A stretch of DNA of 64,000 nucleotides from assembly GCF_001679725.1 (NCBI RefSeq), contig NZ_CP016282.1, positions 3,782,001 through 3,846,000 of the forward strand, in the 5' to 3' direction. Position numbers and translations under genes: made by a program. This DNA is from Cryobacterium arcticum. Its GTDB lineage: Bacteria > Actinomycetota > Actinomycetes > Actinomycetales > Microbacteriaceae. Shown piece after piece: positions 1-8,048 of the stretch; positions within the stretch are counted from its first letter, which is position 1, and every line of letters starts with the position of its first letter. Under the pieces are notes generated by a model that ran no database searches, had not been told where the DNA came from, and worked only from the letters and a program-made list of their open reading frames with translations.

Positions 1-103
1 CCTCGTCGGCCTCGGGTGCCGCGACCGCACGGTCCCGGCGCGAGATGCCGTGGTCGCCGGTCGTGACCCAGGCTTCGGTGATGATCACGAGCGCCTCCAG
101 CAT
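1..103 (-). CDS. 5' end of an unidentified protein, cut by the window edge
   Basis: An open frame starts at an ATG at 103 and reads off the left edge; the visible residues begin MLEALVIITEAWVTTGDHG. A purine-rich AGGGA lies about 7 bases upstream of the ATG, which favours a real start. The gene would diverge from the ROK kinase at 236, so 104-235 would hold both promoters. Only about 34 residues are visible and I do not recognise the family. Confidence 0.35.
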   Translation of the reverse strand, partial: MLEALVIITEAWVTTGDHGISRRDRAVAAPEADE

Positions 104-159
104 CGGTGGATTCCCTGACGCCGCACACTGTACGCCGCGGGCCCAGACCGGGCGACTAA

Positions 160-178
160 TTGTTACCGACCTTTACAA
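160..178. promoter_or_regulatory. Imperfect palindrome upstream of the ROK kinase
   Basis: TTGTTACCGACCTTTACAA is an imperfect palindrome (TTGT and ACAA ends plus some inner matches) in the AT-richest part of the divergent intergenic region, 57 bases before the kinase start. It could be a repressor site. No second copy was found, so this is a weak call. Confidence 0.3.
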
Positions 179-235
179 ACACGATCTGTGCGTGGGAGAA
201 TTGGCACACCAATCGACCGCTGAGGAGCCCCCGCC

Positions 236-1189
236 ATGACCCTCGCCTCGATGGTCGACCAGGCTCTCCCGCTCGGCTCCGGCGAGGCCGTGATCGCGGT
301 CGACGTGGGCGGCACCGACACCAAGGCAGCCCTCTTCGACGAGGCAGGTCGCATGCTCGGGCTCAGCCGCACGCCCACTCCTCGCAGGGGCGACGGCACC
401 GCGCTCGCGGTGGTGCACCGGGTGGAGGAGCTGCGGCTGCAGTTCGCCGCGGACTTCCCTTCCATTCACCCGCGCGCGGTGGGGCTGCTGGTTCCGGGAG
501 TTGTCGATGACGACGCCGGCATCGGCGTGCTGTCCACGAACCTGCACTGGTCGAACGTGCCCTTCGCGCAGCTCACCAAGGAACACATCCACTTGCCCAC
601 CACGTTCTCGCACGACGTGCGGGCCGCCGGCGAGGCCGAGTTCCGGCTCGGCGCGGCTCGGCCGTTTGGCACCGTGGTGGTGTTGGTCATCGGCACCGGC
701 ATCGCCGGGTCCCTGTTCATCGACTCCCGGGCGCACACCGGAGGCGGGTACGCCGGCGAGATCGGTCACTCCATCGTCGATCCGGCCGGCCCGCTCTGCG
801 GCTGCGGCGCGCGCGGCTGCCTGGAGACCATCGCCTCGGCGGGCGCCATCGTGCGCCGCTACGAGCAGCGCACCGGCACGCCGGTCACGGGCGCACGCGA
901 GGTGCTGGCCAGGGCCGAGGCAGGCGACAAGGCGGCGACCGCGATCTGGAGCGAGGCGCTGGATGCCCTCGCGCTCAGCATCGCCCAGCTCGCCGCGGTC
1001 CTCGCCCCGGAGGCCGTGGTGATCGGGGGCGGGCTGGCCCAGGCCGGCGATCGCCTCTTCGTTCCGCTGCGCGAGCGGGTGGACGCCCTGCTGAGCTTCC
1101 ACCGTCGGCCCCGGATCGTGCCGGCGTCGATCGGCGAGAACGCCGGCCTGCTCGGCGGCGCCCTGCGCGCCCGCGACCTGGTCAGGTGA
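236..1189 (+). CDS. ROK family sugar kinase
   Basis: A 317-residue cytoplasmic sugar kinase of the ROK family without a DNA-binding domain. The ATP phosphate-binding motif DVGGTDTK is at residues 23-30, the likely catalytic Asp is D127 (SHDVRAAG), and the zinc site is formed by GH at 177-178 with CGCGARGC at 188-195. VIGGGLAQAGD near the C-terminus is also typical. The start follows GAGGAGCCCCCGCC. It converges on, and overlaps by 8 bp, the GH3 glycosidase gene of the amino-sugar uptake operon, so phosphorylation of GlcNAc or a related hexosamine released by that enzyme is the likely role. Substrate cannot be set from sequence; glucokinase-like activity is the alternative. Confidence 0.88.
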   Translation: MTLASMVDQALPLGSGEAVIAVDVGGTDTKAALFDEAGRMLGLSRTPTPRRGDGTALAVVHRVEELRLQFAADFPSIHPRAVGLLVPGVVDDDAGIGVLSTNLHWSNVPFAQLTKEHIHLPTTFSHDVRAAGEAEFRLGAARPFGTVVVLVIGTGIAGSLFIDSRAHTGGGYAGEIGHSIVDPAGPLCGCGARGCLETIASAGAIVRRYEQRTGTPVTGAREVLARAEAGDKAATAIWSEALDALALSIAQLAAVLAPEAVVIGGGLAQAGDRLFVPLRERVDALLSFHRRPRIVPASIGENAGLLGGALRARDLVR

Positions 1190-2735
1190 CCGGCGCGAGC
1201 AGCTCGAGCAGGGCCCGGCCGACGAGCCGGGAGGCGCCGAAGGTGGCGATGTCCGCATAGGCGAGGTCGTCCGACGGCCAGCCCATGTCGATCACGAGCA
1301 CGTCGTCGCGCTGGGTGCGCAGCAGATCGATCAGGTCGCAGGCGAACGGATGCCGGTGGTTGTCCTTGCCGATCACCAGCACCGGTATCCCGGCGGCAGG
1401 TTCGGGCGCGGAGGACTGAGCGCTCGCCCGTGTCAGGGGGCCGGCCTGCCAGAACGCCGCCGGGCGTGAACCCGGGTCGACGAGCACCTCGGAGAACGGT
1501 CCCCACGGGGCGCCGCCCACCGCGATGTTGCTCTCGGTGTCGATCCGCACCACCGTCACGGACGGCGCCGCCGCCGCCAGCCAGCGCCGGGCCTGCGCGT
1601 TCACGGCGAAGGAGGCCGTGATGCGCGCGGTGTCGAAGGCCGGCTCGGCCGCCGTCAGCGCGGCATCCGGCAGCTGCACCTGCCGGGCCTCCTCGAGCAG
1701 CCCTGCGGCCAGCCCGCGCACCCGGTTGGCGGCCTCGGCGAGCCGGTCGCCGCTCAGGCGGCCGGTTTCGACGGCGGCGAGCACCGCGGCCTCGATCCGG
1801 TCGAGCTGCTCGGCCGTGTTCTCGGTGCCGAGGCAGAGCAGGTCGCAGCCCGCGGCGAGGGCGGCCGCGGCCGCCCCGGGCACGCCGAGGGTGCCGCTGG
1901 CGCCCGTCATGTCGAGGGCGTCGCTGACGATGACACCGCCGAAGCCCAGTTCATCGCGCAGCAGCCCGCCGAGCACGCCGGGCGAGAGGGTCGCCGGGTT
2001 CTCCGGGTCGATCCGGGGCAACAGGATGTGCGAGGTCATGATGGTCTTGGCCCCCGCGGCGATCGCGGCCTGGAACGGCACCAACTCCCGCTCCCGCAGG
2101 GTCGCCAGCGGCACATCCACCACCGGCATGGCCAAGTGGGAGTCCAGCGCGGTGTCGCCGTGGCCCGGGAAGTGCTTGGGGCACGCCGCCACCCCGGTGG
2201 ACTGCACGCCCCGCACCCAGGCGGCGGTGTGCCGGGCAGTCGTGGCCGGGTCGGCGCCGAAGCTGCGCACGCCGATCACCGGGTTGAGCGGGTTGGAGTT
2301 CACGTCGGCGTCCGGCGCGAAGGTCACGGTGCAGCCGACTTTCCGCAACTCCCAACCGACCTGGCGGGCCACCTCCTCGGTGTAGCCGACGTCGTCGATG
2401 CGGCCGAGGATGGCGTTGCCGGGGTAGGGCGAACCCGAGGAGAAGTAGAGCCGGGTGACGTCGCCGCCCTCCTCGTCGATCGCGATGACCGCGAGCGGGT
2501 TGGCGGCGCGGATGGCGTCGGTGAGCGCACGCAGCTGCCCGGTCGAGACGATGTTCTGCCCGAACAGGCAGACGGCGCCGAGCCCGTCGCGCAGGCGTTC
2601 GGCCAGCCAGCCGGGCAGCTCGGTGCCGACGAAGCCGGGCATCAGGGTGGTCCGGATGTGCCGGCGCAGGTCGGCGTCAACGGGCCCGGCGATTGGCTCG
2701 GCGGCGGAACCGGCGGCGGCCTCGTTCGCGCTCAT
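1182..2735 (-). CDS. GH3 family beta-N-acetylhexosaminidase (NagZ/Nag3-like)
   Basis: A 517-residue glycoside hydrolase family 3 enzyme that should release terminal beta-linked GlcNAc. The NagZ-type loop KHFPGHGDTALDSH at 187-200 supplies the His-Asp acid/base pair, and VIVSD ends at the nucleophile Asp272. No signal peptide is visible, so it acts in the cytoplasm on imported material. It is longer than minimal NagZ (about 340 residues) because of a second C-terminal domain, as in two-domain actinobacterial Nag3-type enzymes, some of which have been reported to act as phosphorylases. The start overlaps the upstream permease stop (ATGA), making it the last gene of a transporter operon and arguing for chitobiose or a muropeptide disaccharide as substrate. 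Confidence 0.88.
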   Translation of the reverse strand: MSANEAAAGSAAEPIAGPVDADLRRHIRTTLMPGFVGTELPGWLAERLRDGLGAVCLFGQNIVSTGQLRALTDAIRAANPLAVIAIDEEGGDVTRLYFSSGSPYPGNAILGRIDDVGYTEEVARQVGWELRKVGCTVTFAPDADVNSNPLNPVIGVRSFGADPATTARHTAAWVRGVQSTGVAACPKHFPGHGDTALDSHLAMPVVDVPLATLRERELVPFQAAIAAGAKTIMTSHILLPRIDPENPATLSPGVLGGLLRDELGFGGVIVSDALDMTGASGTLGVPGAAAAALAAGCDLLCLGTENTAEQLDRIEAAVLAAVETGRLSGDRLAEAANRVRGLAAGLLEEARQVQLPDAALTAAEPAFDTARITASFAVNAQARRWLAAAAPSVTVVRIDTESNIAVGGAPWGPFSEVLVDPGSRPAAFWQAGPLTRASAQSSAPEPAAGIPVLVIGKDNHRHPFACDLIDLLRTQRDDVLVIDMGWPSDDLAYADIATFGASRLVGRALLELLAPVT

Positions 2736-3622
2736 CCCTTGACCGCCCCGCTGACCAGTCCGCTGGTCATCCGGCCCTGCACGATGAGGAAGAAGATGAT
2801 CACCGGGATGGCCACCAGCGTCGAGGCCGCCATCACCTGGCCCCAGTCGGTGGCCCGGCTCGCGCTGGCCTGGATGAAGCCGCGGAGCCACAGCGGCAGC
2901 GTCTGGCTGGAGTTGTCCTGCAGCAGCACCAGGGCCACGGTGAATTCGTTCCAGGCCTGCAGGAAGGCGTACACGCCGGAGGCCACGAGACCGGGGGCGA
3001 GGAGCGGAAAGGTGATGCGTAGGAACGCCTGGGTGCGGCTCAGGCCGTCGATCATGGCCGCCTCCTCGAGATCGGCCGGCACCCCGGCGACAAAACCGCG
3101 CAGCATCCAGATGGTGAACGGCACCACGGCGGCGATGTAGATGACGCTCACCCCCACGATCGAGTTGAGCAGGTTGAGGCTGCCCATGAGCTTGTACTGG
3201 GCGATGAAGAGGCCCTCGGCGGGCAGCATCTGGATGAGCAGCACGGCCAGCACGAACCCCGTGCGGCCGCGGAAGCGGAACCGGCTGATCGCCAGGGCGC
3301 CGAGGAAGGCGAAGAACAGGCAGAACACCACGGTGATGCCGGCGATCGCGGTGCTCATGCCCAGGGCGGGCAGGAAGGTGCCGCCCGCGAACACGGCGGC
3401 GAAGTTGTCGAACGACCCGCCGAACGGCAGCCAGGTGGGAGTGCTGCTCTGCAGCACCACGTTGGGCAGCAGCGCCGAATTGAGCATCCAGTAGACCGGG
3501 AACGCCCAGACCAGCGCGACCACGATGCCCAGGAGCCCGAGAATGATCCGGACCGGGCGGATGCGGCGCCGAACTGTGCTGGCAGGCCGAACTGTGCCGG
3601 CGGCCTGAACTGTCGCGGTCAT
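2732..3622 (-). CDS. Carbohydrate ABC transporter permease, MalG type
   Basis: An inner-membrane permease subunit of about 296 residues, beginning MTATVQAAGTV, with six predicted helices. The cytoplasmic loop EEAAMIDGLSRTQAFLRI matches the EAA motif that docks the ATPase. The start overlaps the stop of the MalF-type permease (ATGA), and its own stop overlaps the GH3 start, so all three are translationally coupled. No ATPase gene is present in this locus; a shared MsiK-type ATPase encoded elsewhere would be normal for actinobacterial sugar importers. Confidence 0.9.
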   Translation of the reverse strand: MTATVQAAGTVRPASTVRRRIRPVRIILGLLGIVVALVWAFPVYWMLNSALLPNVVLQSSTPTWLPFGGSFDNFAAVFAGGTFLPALGMSTAIAGITVVFCLFFAFLGALAISRFRFRGRTGFVLAVLLIQMLPAEGLFIAQYKLMGSLNLLNSIVGVSVIYIAAVVPFTIWMLRGFVAGVPADLEEAAMIDGLSRTQAFLRITFPLLAPGLVASGVYAFLQAWNEFTVALVLLQDNSSQTLPLWLRGFIQASASRATDWGQVMAASTLVAIPVIIFFLIVQGRMTSGLVSGAVKG

Positions 3623-4569
3623 GAGTCGTCCTCCTTGAGCATGCTGCGCACGTAGAACCAGCTCAGCGCCACGGTGAGCACGAGCACGAAGACCGACACG
3701 GCGCTGGCCATGGCGAAGTCGCTGGAGCCGACGCCGAGTTGGTAGATGTAGGTGCCGAGCAGGTTGGTCTCGGACGCAATCGAGCCGGCGTCCTGCAGCA
3801 GCCGGATCTGGGTGAAGACCCGCAGGTCCCAGATCACCTGCAGCAGCAGGATGATGGCGAGCACCGGCCGGATGATCGGCACGATGATGAACCGCAGCCG
3901 CTGGGCCAGCCCCGCTCCGTCGAGCTGGGCGGCTTCGAGCACCTCGGTGGAGACCTGGGTGAGGCCGGCGTAGATGGAGAAGGCCACGAACGGCACGCTC
4001 ATCCACACCACGATCACCAGGGCGATGAAGAAGAACGAGAGCGGCTCGGCCAGCCAGTTGTGGTTCTGGAAGTCCAGACCCATGCCCGTGAGCACGGTGT
4101 TCAGCACGCCGCGGCGCCAGTCGATCAGCCAGTTCCACACCGTCATGGCCGCCACGACTGGCATGGCCCAGGCCAGCAGCAGCGAGATCTGCAGGCTGAT
4201 GCGCACCGCGCCGGGCACGGCATCCATCAGCAGGGCCATCAGGGTGCCGATGGCCATGGTGACGCCGGCCGTGACTAGGCAGAAGGCCAGCGACCTGGCC
4301 ACCACGGTCCACATGTACGGGTCGGTGAAGAGGGTCACGTAGTTGTCGAACCAGACGAACTCCGGCGGCTGGCCGAACTGTTGGGAGAGCCCGAACTTCT
4401 GCATCGAGGTGACGAACTGCCAGACGAGCGGGTAGCCCAACGCCAGGATCAGGATGGCGCAGGCGAGGATCACGAGCAGGTACGGCGTGGACCTGCCGCG
4501 CTTGGGCGGGCGGGGTGGCGGCGGGCCCGCCGGAGCGGCCTGGTCCACCACGAGATTCTGCGTGCTCAC
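3619..4569 (-). CDS. Carbohydrate ABC transporter permease, MalF type
   Basis: A 316-residue inner-membrane permease. After a Pro-rich cytoplasmic N-terminus the first helix begins near residue 30 (TPYLLVILACAILILALG). The loop EAAQLDGAGLAQRLRFIIVP is the EAA motif that contacts the ATPase. It forms the heterodimeric channel with the MalG-type permease that follows with an ATGA overlap. A GC-rich hairpin separates it from the binding-protein gene, which would let the binding protein be made in excess. Confidence 0.9.
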   Translation of the reverse strand: MSTQNLVVDQAAPAGPPPPRPPKRGRSTPYLLVILACAILILALGYPLVWQFVTSMQKFGLSQQFGQPPEFVWFDNYVTLFTDPYMWTVVARSLAFCLVTAGVTMAIGTLMALLMDAVPGAVRISLQISLLLAWAMPVVAAMTVWNWLIDWRRGVLNTVLTGMGLDFQNHNWLAEPLSFFFIALVIVVWMSVPFVAFSIYAGLTQVSTEVLEAAQLDGAGLAQRLRFIIVPIIRPVLAIILLLQVIWDLRVFTQIRLLQDAGSIASETNLLGTYIYQLGVGSSDFAMASAVSVFVLVLTVALSWFYVRSMLKEDDS

Positions 4570-4601
4570 GCCGCTCTCCTTTCGGTACTGCCGGGTGGGG
4601 A

Positions 4602-4644
4602 GCCGGCCGGCCGCCCCTCGGGAGGAGGGGCGGGCCGGCCGGGC
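4602..4644 (-). promoter_or_regulatory. Intercistronic hairpin after the binding-protein gene
   Basis: The arms 4602-4619 and 4625-4644 pair almost completely (core GGCCGGCCGCCCCTC with its complement, two single-base bulges) around a 5-nt loop. It sits between the solute-binding protein stop and the permease start. Such hairpins protect the binding-protein mRNA or partly terminate transcription. There is no T tract. Confidence 0.5.
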
Positions 4645-4669
4645 CGGGGCCAGGACTGCTGACGGGAGG

Positions 4670-6019
4670 CTACTCGCCGTTCAGCATGGGCGTGAGCTTC
4701 TTGTCGTATTCCTGCGCGAGGGCCTTGAGATCGGTCGCGTCCTTGATCTTGCTGAAGAACTCTTCCATCACGAGCGAGCCCTCCACCGTGGCCCAGCCCG
4801 GCGCCGCCGGGGTGAGCTTGGAGTTCGACGCCGACGCGATCAGGGCCGTGGCGAACTGGTCGTCACCGAGCGAGTCGACGTAGTCGCTGTTCGCAGGTCC
4901 CAGCCCGTTCGTGCCGAGCATGGTCTGGTAGTCCTCCGAGAAGATGATCTTCATCAGGCTCTTGGCCAGGTCGGGGTGCTTGCTCGTGGCCGAGATACCG
5001 ATGTTGGATCCCCCGGCGAAGACCGGAGCGGGCTTGCCGTCGTTGCCGGGGAGAGCGAAGACGGTATTCTTTGTGTCGTCCCAGGTGCGAGTGGCCTTGC
5101 CGTCGGCGTCGGTGCCCAGGGTACCGATCGACCAGTGCGCCCAGGTGGGGGCCATGATCGTGGCGGCGGAGAGGGAGGTGTTCGCCGTGACGGCGCCCTC
5201 GGCATCCTTGATCTCGTCGCTGTCGTTGAGGTAGATGTACTGGTTGCTGTCCTTCGCGTCGTTGGGTGCGTTGGAGGCGGACCGGTACAGGTCCTGCAGC
5301 TGGGCGAGCCCGGTCAGGGTGTTCTCCGACGCGAGGGTCGAGGTCCAGGTGCCGTCCTTGACCGTGGCGAGTTCCCCGTCGTTGGCGAAGATCCACGAGA
5401 TGCCGTTCCGCCAGTCCTGGCCGCCCAGGTAGAACCCGGAGAAGCCGGGGATGTTCAGCGGGTTGGCCGCGTTGACCGCGGCGACGCCGGCGTTGAACTC
5501 GTCGAGGGTGGTGGGGGTGTCGACCCCGGCAGCCGCCCAGACATCGGAGCGGGCGAACACGGCGCGGGAGCCGAAGTAGTACGGCAGCACGAAGTTCTTG
5601 TCGCCCACCTTGCCGGCGTCGACGAACGACTGCAGCAGCTTGTCACCGCCGAGCTCGTCGTACATGTCGGTGATGTCGAGGAACGCGCCCACATTGGTGA
5701 ACGTCGAGGACTGGGTGTTGCCGAGCTCGGTCACGTCGGGGGTGTTGTTGGCATCGGGCAACGAGGTGGTCAGTTTGGTGACCAGGTCTCCCCAGTCCTG
5801 CTGCTGGATGTCCAGGTTCGCGCCGGTCTCCTTGGTGAACTCGGTCTTGAGGTAGTTGCGGAGCTCATCCGGGGTGTCACCGCCGGCCAGCCACAGCGTG
5901 ATGGTGGTGTCGCTGTTGTCCGCGGAGGGCTCACTGTCCGTGGCATCCGACGAACATCCTGCCAACACGAGAGCGGAGGCCGTGGCCAACGCGGCGAGAG
6001 ATACGAGCTGTCTCTTCAT
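4670..6019 (-). CDS. Extracellular sugar-binding lipoprotein of ABC transporter
   Basis: A 449-residue family 1 solute-binding protein. The start MKRQLVSLAALATASALVL is chosen because it begins a clean signal peptide, ends in the lipobox LAGC, and follows AAAGGAAG at good spacing; a frame start 14 residues earlier lacks these. The body ITLWLAGGDTPDELRNY is typical of oligosaccharide-binding proteins. It is the second gene of the operon, after the ROK repressor, and delivers substrate to the two permeases. The linked GH3 glycosidase and ROK kinase suggest a GlcNAc-containing disaccharide. Confidence 0.9.
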   Translation of the reverse strand: MKRQLVSLAALATASALVLAGCSSDATDSEPSADNSDTTITLWLAGGDTPDELRNYLKTEFTKETGANLDIQQQDWGDLVTKLTTSLPDANNTPDVTELGNTQSSTFTNVGAFLDITDMYDELGGDKLLQSFVDAGKVGDKNFVLPYYFGSRAVFARSDVWAAAGVDTPTTLDEFNAGVAAVNAANPLNIPGFSGFYLGGQDWRNGISWIFANDGELATVKDGTWTSTLASENTLTGLAQLQDLYRSASNAPNDAKDSNQYIYLNDSDEIKDAEGAVTANTSLSAATIMAPTWAHWSIGTLGTDADGKATRTWDDTKNTVFALPGNDGKPAPVFAGGSNIGISATSKHPDLAKSLMKIIFSEDYQTMLGTNGLGPANSDYVDSLGDDQFATALIASASNSKLTPAAPGWATVEGSLVMEEFFSKIKDATDLKALAQEYDKKLTPMLNGE

Positions 6020-6089
6020 GAGATCTTCCTTTCGTGGATTGCCGACGTTGGCGGTCGCCACATCGTTGGTGCCGGGTGGATCCGTCGGG

Positions 6090-7265
6090 TCAGGAGACCC
6101 CGAGTTGTGCGGAAAGAACCATGACGGCCGCGCCGCGCAGGACGATGTCTTCGCCTTGCTCGGTCATCCGGAGGGTGAGGTCGCCGGTTTCGGTGGCCAT
6201 GGTTCTGGCCAGGAGGGTCTCGACGGTGGCGGCAGAGAGGGTGCCGTCGAGGAGTTCGGGGGGTCCGCTGAGCACGATGTCGAGCAGGTTGAGTGCGCCA
6301 ACGACGGGGGCGAGGATGATGCCGAGGCGCCGGCCGGCCTCGGTGAGGACCCGGTCGACGGCCAATCCGGCCTCAGCCGGGGTGCGGGCCGAGACGGTGG
6401 CCTCCTGGATGGCGCTGGTCAGCCGGGGAACGGAGAGCCAGGCTTCGAGGCAGCCGAATTTGCCGCAGGCGCAGAGCGGGCCGTCGTCGGTGCCGACCAC
6501 GACGTGGCCGATTTCTCCGGCGGCGAAGCGCTCGCCGAAAATGGCCCGGCCGCCGACGAGCAGACCGGCGCCGACGCCGTGGCCGACCTTGACCAGCAGC
6601 AGGTCGTGGTCGGCGCCGCCGAAGCTGTGTTCGGCCAGGACCGCGGCGTTCGCGTCGTTGACCACCCGCACCGGCAGCCCGGTGGCCTCCTGCAGGCGGG
6701 CCTGCAGCGGCTGGTCGCGCCAGCCGAGGTTGGGGGCGTTGCGCACGACGCCGGCCCGGTCGACGATGCCGGGCGAACCGATCCCCACTCCGAGGATGGG
6801 CGCGGTGGCACCGGCGATGACGCGCTTGAGCAGTTCGGCGACGGTGTCGTAGGCCGCCTCCCCGCGCGCCCCGGACAGCTCGAGGTCGGAGCTGGACAGC
6901 ACGGCGCCGTCGAGGCTGAGCACGGCGCCCCGCAGCCGGGTGTGGCCGGACAGATCGAGCGAGACGATTTGGAACGCGGCCCGGTTGATGTCCAGCAGCG
7001 TGGCCGGCTTGCCGGGGCGAGGTTCCTGGCGCTGGCCGAGCTCGATGACGAGGTTCTCCCCCATCAGCTCGCTGATCAGATCGGACACCGTGACCCGGGT
7101 GAGCCCGGTTTCGCGGGCCAGGTCGGCGCGGCTCTGCAGGCCGGTGCGGTAGAGCGTCTGCAGCACCAGGGTGCGGTTGTTCAGGCGGATGTGCTCGGGC
7201 AGCACCTTGGTGGTCGGGCGCAGGGCCCGGTCCTGGATCGTCCGCGGGGTGCCGGTGGCTGTCAT
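6090..7265 (-). CDS. ROK family transcriptional repressor of the amino-sugar operon
   Basis: A 391-residue regulator. The N-terminal winged helix-turn-helix (SRADLARETGLTRVTVSDLI, about residues 45-64) is followed by a ROK sugar-binding domain with the zinc motif CACGKFGCLEA. It is the first gene of the transporter operon. A palindrome overlaps its promoter directly before the ATG, so autoregulation relieved by a sugar ligand is likely. No Shine-Dalgarno is visible; TTTACT lies 7 nt before the ATG with TTGCGC 17 bp further upstream, suggesting a leaderless mRNA. Confidence 0.88.
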   Translation of the reverse strand: MTATGTPRTIQDRALRPTTKVLPEHIRLNNRTLVLQTLYRTGLQSRADLARETGLTRVTVSDLISELMGENLVIELGQRQEPRPGKPATLLDINRAAFQIVSLDLSGHTRLRGAVLSLDGAVLSSSDLELSGARGEAAYDTVAELLKRVIAGATAPILGVGIGSPGIVDRAGVVRNAPNLGWRDQPLQARLQEATGLPVRVVNDANAAVLAEHSFGGADHDLLLVKVGHGVGAGLLVGGRAIFGERFAAGEIGHVVVGTDDGPLCACGKFGCLEAWLSVPRLTSAIQEATVSARTPAEAGLAVDRVLTEAGRRLGIILAPVVGALNLLDIVLSGPPELLDGTLSAATVETLLARTMATETGDLTLRMTEQGEDIVLRGAAVMVLSAQLGVS

Positions 7266-7270
7266 GTTTG

Positions 7271-7287
7271 TTAGTAAATCTTACGAA
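7271..7287. promoter_or_regulatory. Probable ROK operator overlapping the leaderless promoter
   Basis: TTAGTAAATCTTACGAA fits TTnGTAAnnnTTACnAA. It begins 5 bp upstream of the ROK repressor ATG and overlaps the presumed -10 TTTACT on the minus strand. A related everted TTAC-N6-GTAA occurs at 7329-7342. The position suits autorepression. Confidence 0.55.
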
Positions 7288-7346
7288 CTAAATGCGCGCA
7301 AGGGAGAACAAACTATTGGCCGGGTTGTTTACCAATTCGTAACGCA

Positions 7347-7372
7347 GCGACCGGTGCACCAGCACCGGTCGC
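7347..7372 (-). terminator. Terminator hairpin after the frc-like operon
   Basis: Perfect 10-bp arms GCGACCGGTG (7347-7356) and CACCGGTCGC (7363-7372) with a 6-nt loop lie 7 bp past the stop of the last operon gene (kinase, 7380). There is no T tract, as is common in actinobacteria. Confidence 0.72.
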
Positions 7373-7379
7373 CGCTCGG

Positions 7380-8048
7380 CTAGGACCGGGCGCCGCCGGA
7401 GACGATCAGATCGGCCCGTGTGCGTGTGGTCTCGATGAGCCGGGCGTTCGCCCCGTCCACCGAGTTCGCCCAGGTACGCGCCGCCTCGGGGCTGCGGCCG
7501 TGCCGGGTGTGCCGGTCGACCAGCCGGGTGAGCCGTTCGTCCGCGGCCGTCTCGCAGAACCAGGCCTCGGCCAGGAGTCCCGGAATCCGGTTCCACGGTT
7601 CCTGGTCGACCAGGAGGTAGTTGCCCTCCACGATCACGATTCTCGTGCCGGCCGGAATCGCGACCTCCCCCGCGATCCCCTCGTCGACGGTGCGCTCGAA
7701 GCTCGGGGCGTAGACGGTGTGGTCCTGCTCGTCGAGAACCCGGGCGAGCAGGGCCACGAACCCCCAGCCGTCGAAGGTGTCGACGGCTCCCTTGCGGCCG
7801 TGGATACCGAGCCGGTCGAGCGTGGCGTTGGCCAGGTGGAAGCCGTCCATCGGCAGGTACACCGCCCGAGCACCGTCGTCCCCGGCGTTCAGCCGGTCGA
7901 CGAGTTCCTTGGCCAAGGTGGTCTTGCCGGCGCCCGGGCTGCCGGTGATACCCACGATGATGCGGGGAGCGTCGCCCAGCAGGCCGACGGCCCGCGCGGC
8001 CAGGGCGTCGACGGTCGCCGGGTCAGGAGTAGACACGGGAGGCACCAT
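7380..8048 (-). CDS. P-loop carbohydrate/nucleoside kinase (FrcK-like)
   Basis: A kinase of about 222 residues related to uridine kinase, pantothenate kinase and FrcK. The Walker A loop is GSPGAGKTT; YLPMDGFHLAN and EGNYLLVDQEPW are typical of this P-loop group. It is the last gene of the sugar operon, and its start overlaps the end of the epimerase gene. ATG 8048 is used; GTG 8036 is an alternative, and neither has a strong ribosome site. It probably phosphorylates the sugar made by the two upstream epimerases, as proposed for FrcK in the frcBCAK operon. Substrate is unproven. Confidence 0.82.
   Translation of the reverse strand: MVPPVSTPDPATVDALAARAVGLLGDAPRIIVGITGSPGAGKTTLAKELVDRLNAGDDGARAVYLPMDGFHLANATLDRLGIHGRKGAVDTFDGWGFVALLARVLDEQDHTVYAPSFERTVDEGIAGEVAIPAGTRIVIVEGNYLLVDQEPWNRIPGLLAEAWFCETAADERLTRLVDRHTRHGRSPEAARTWANSVDGANARLIETTRTRADLIVSGGARS

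Noticed and set aside
4454..6124. A 556-codon open frame on the plus strand
   Set aside because: It is antisense to the sugar-binding lipoprotein, which has a signal peptide, lipobox and ribosome site.
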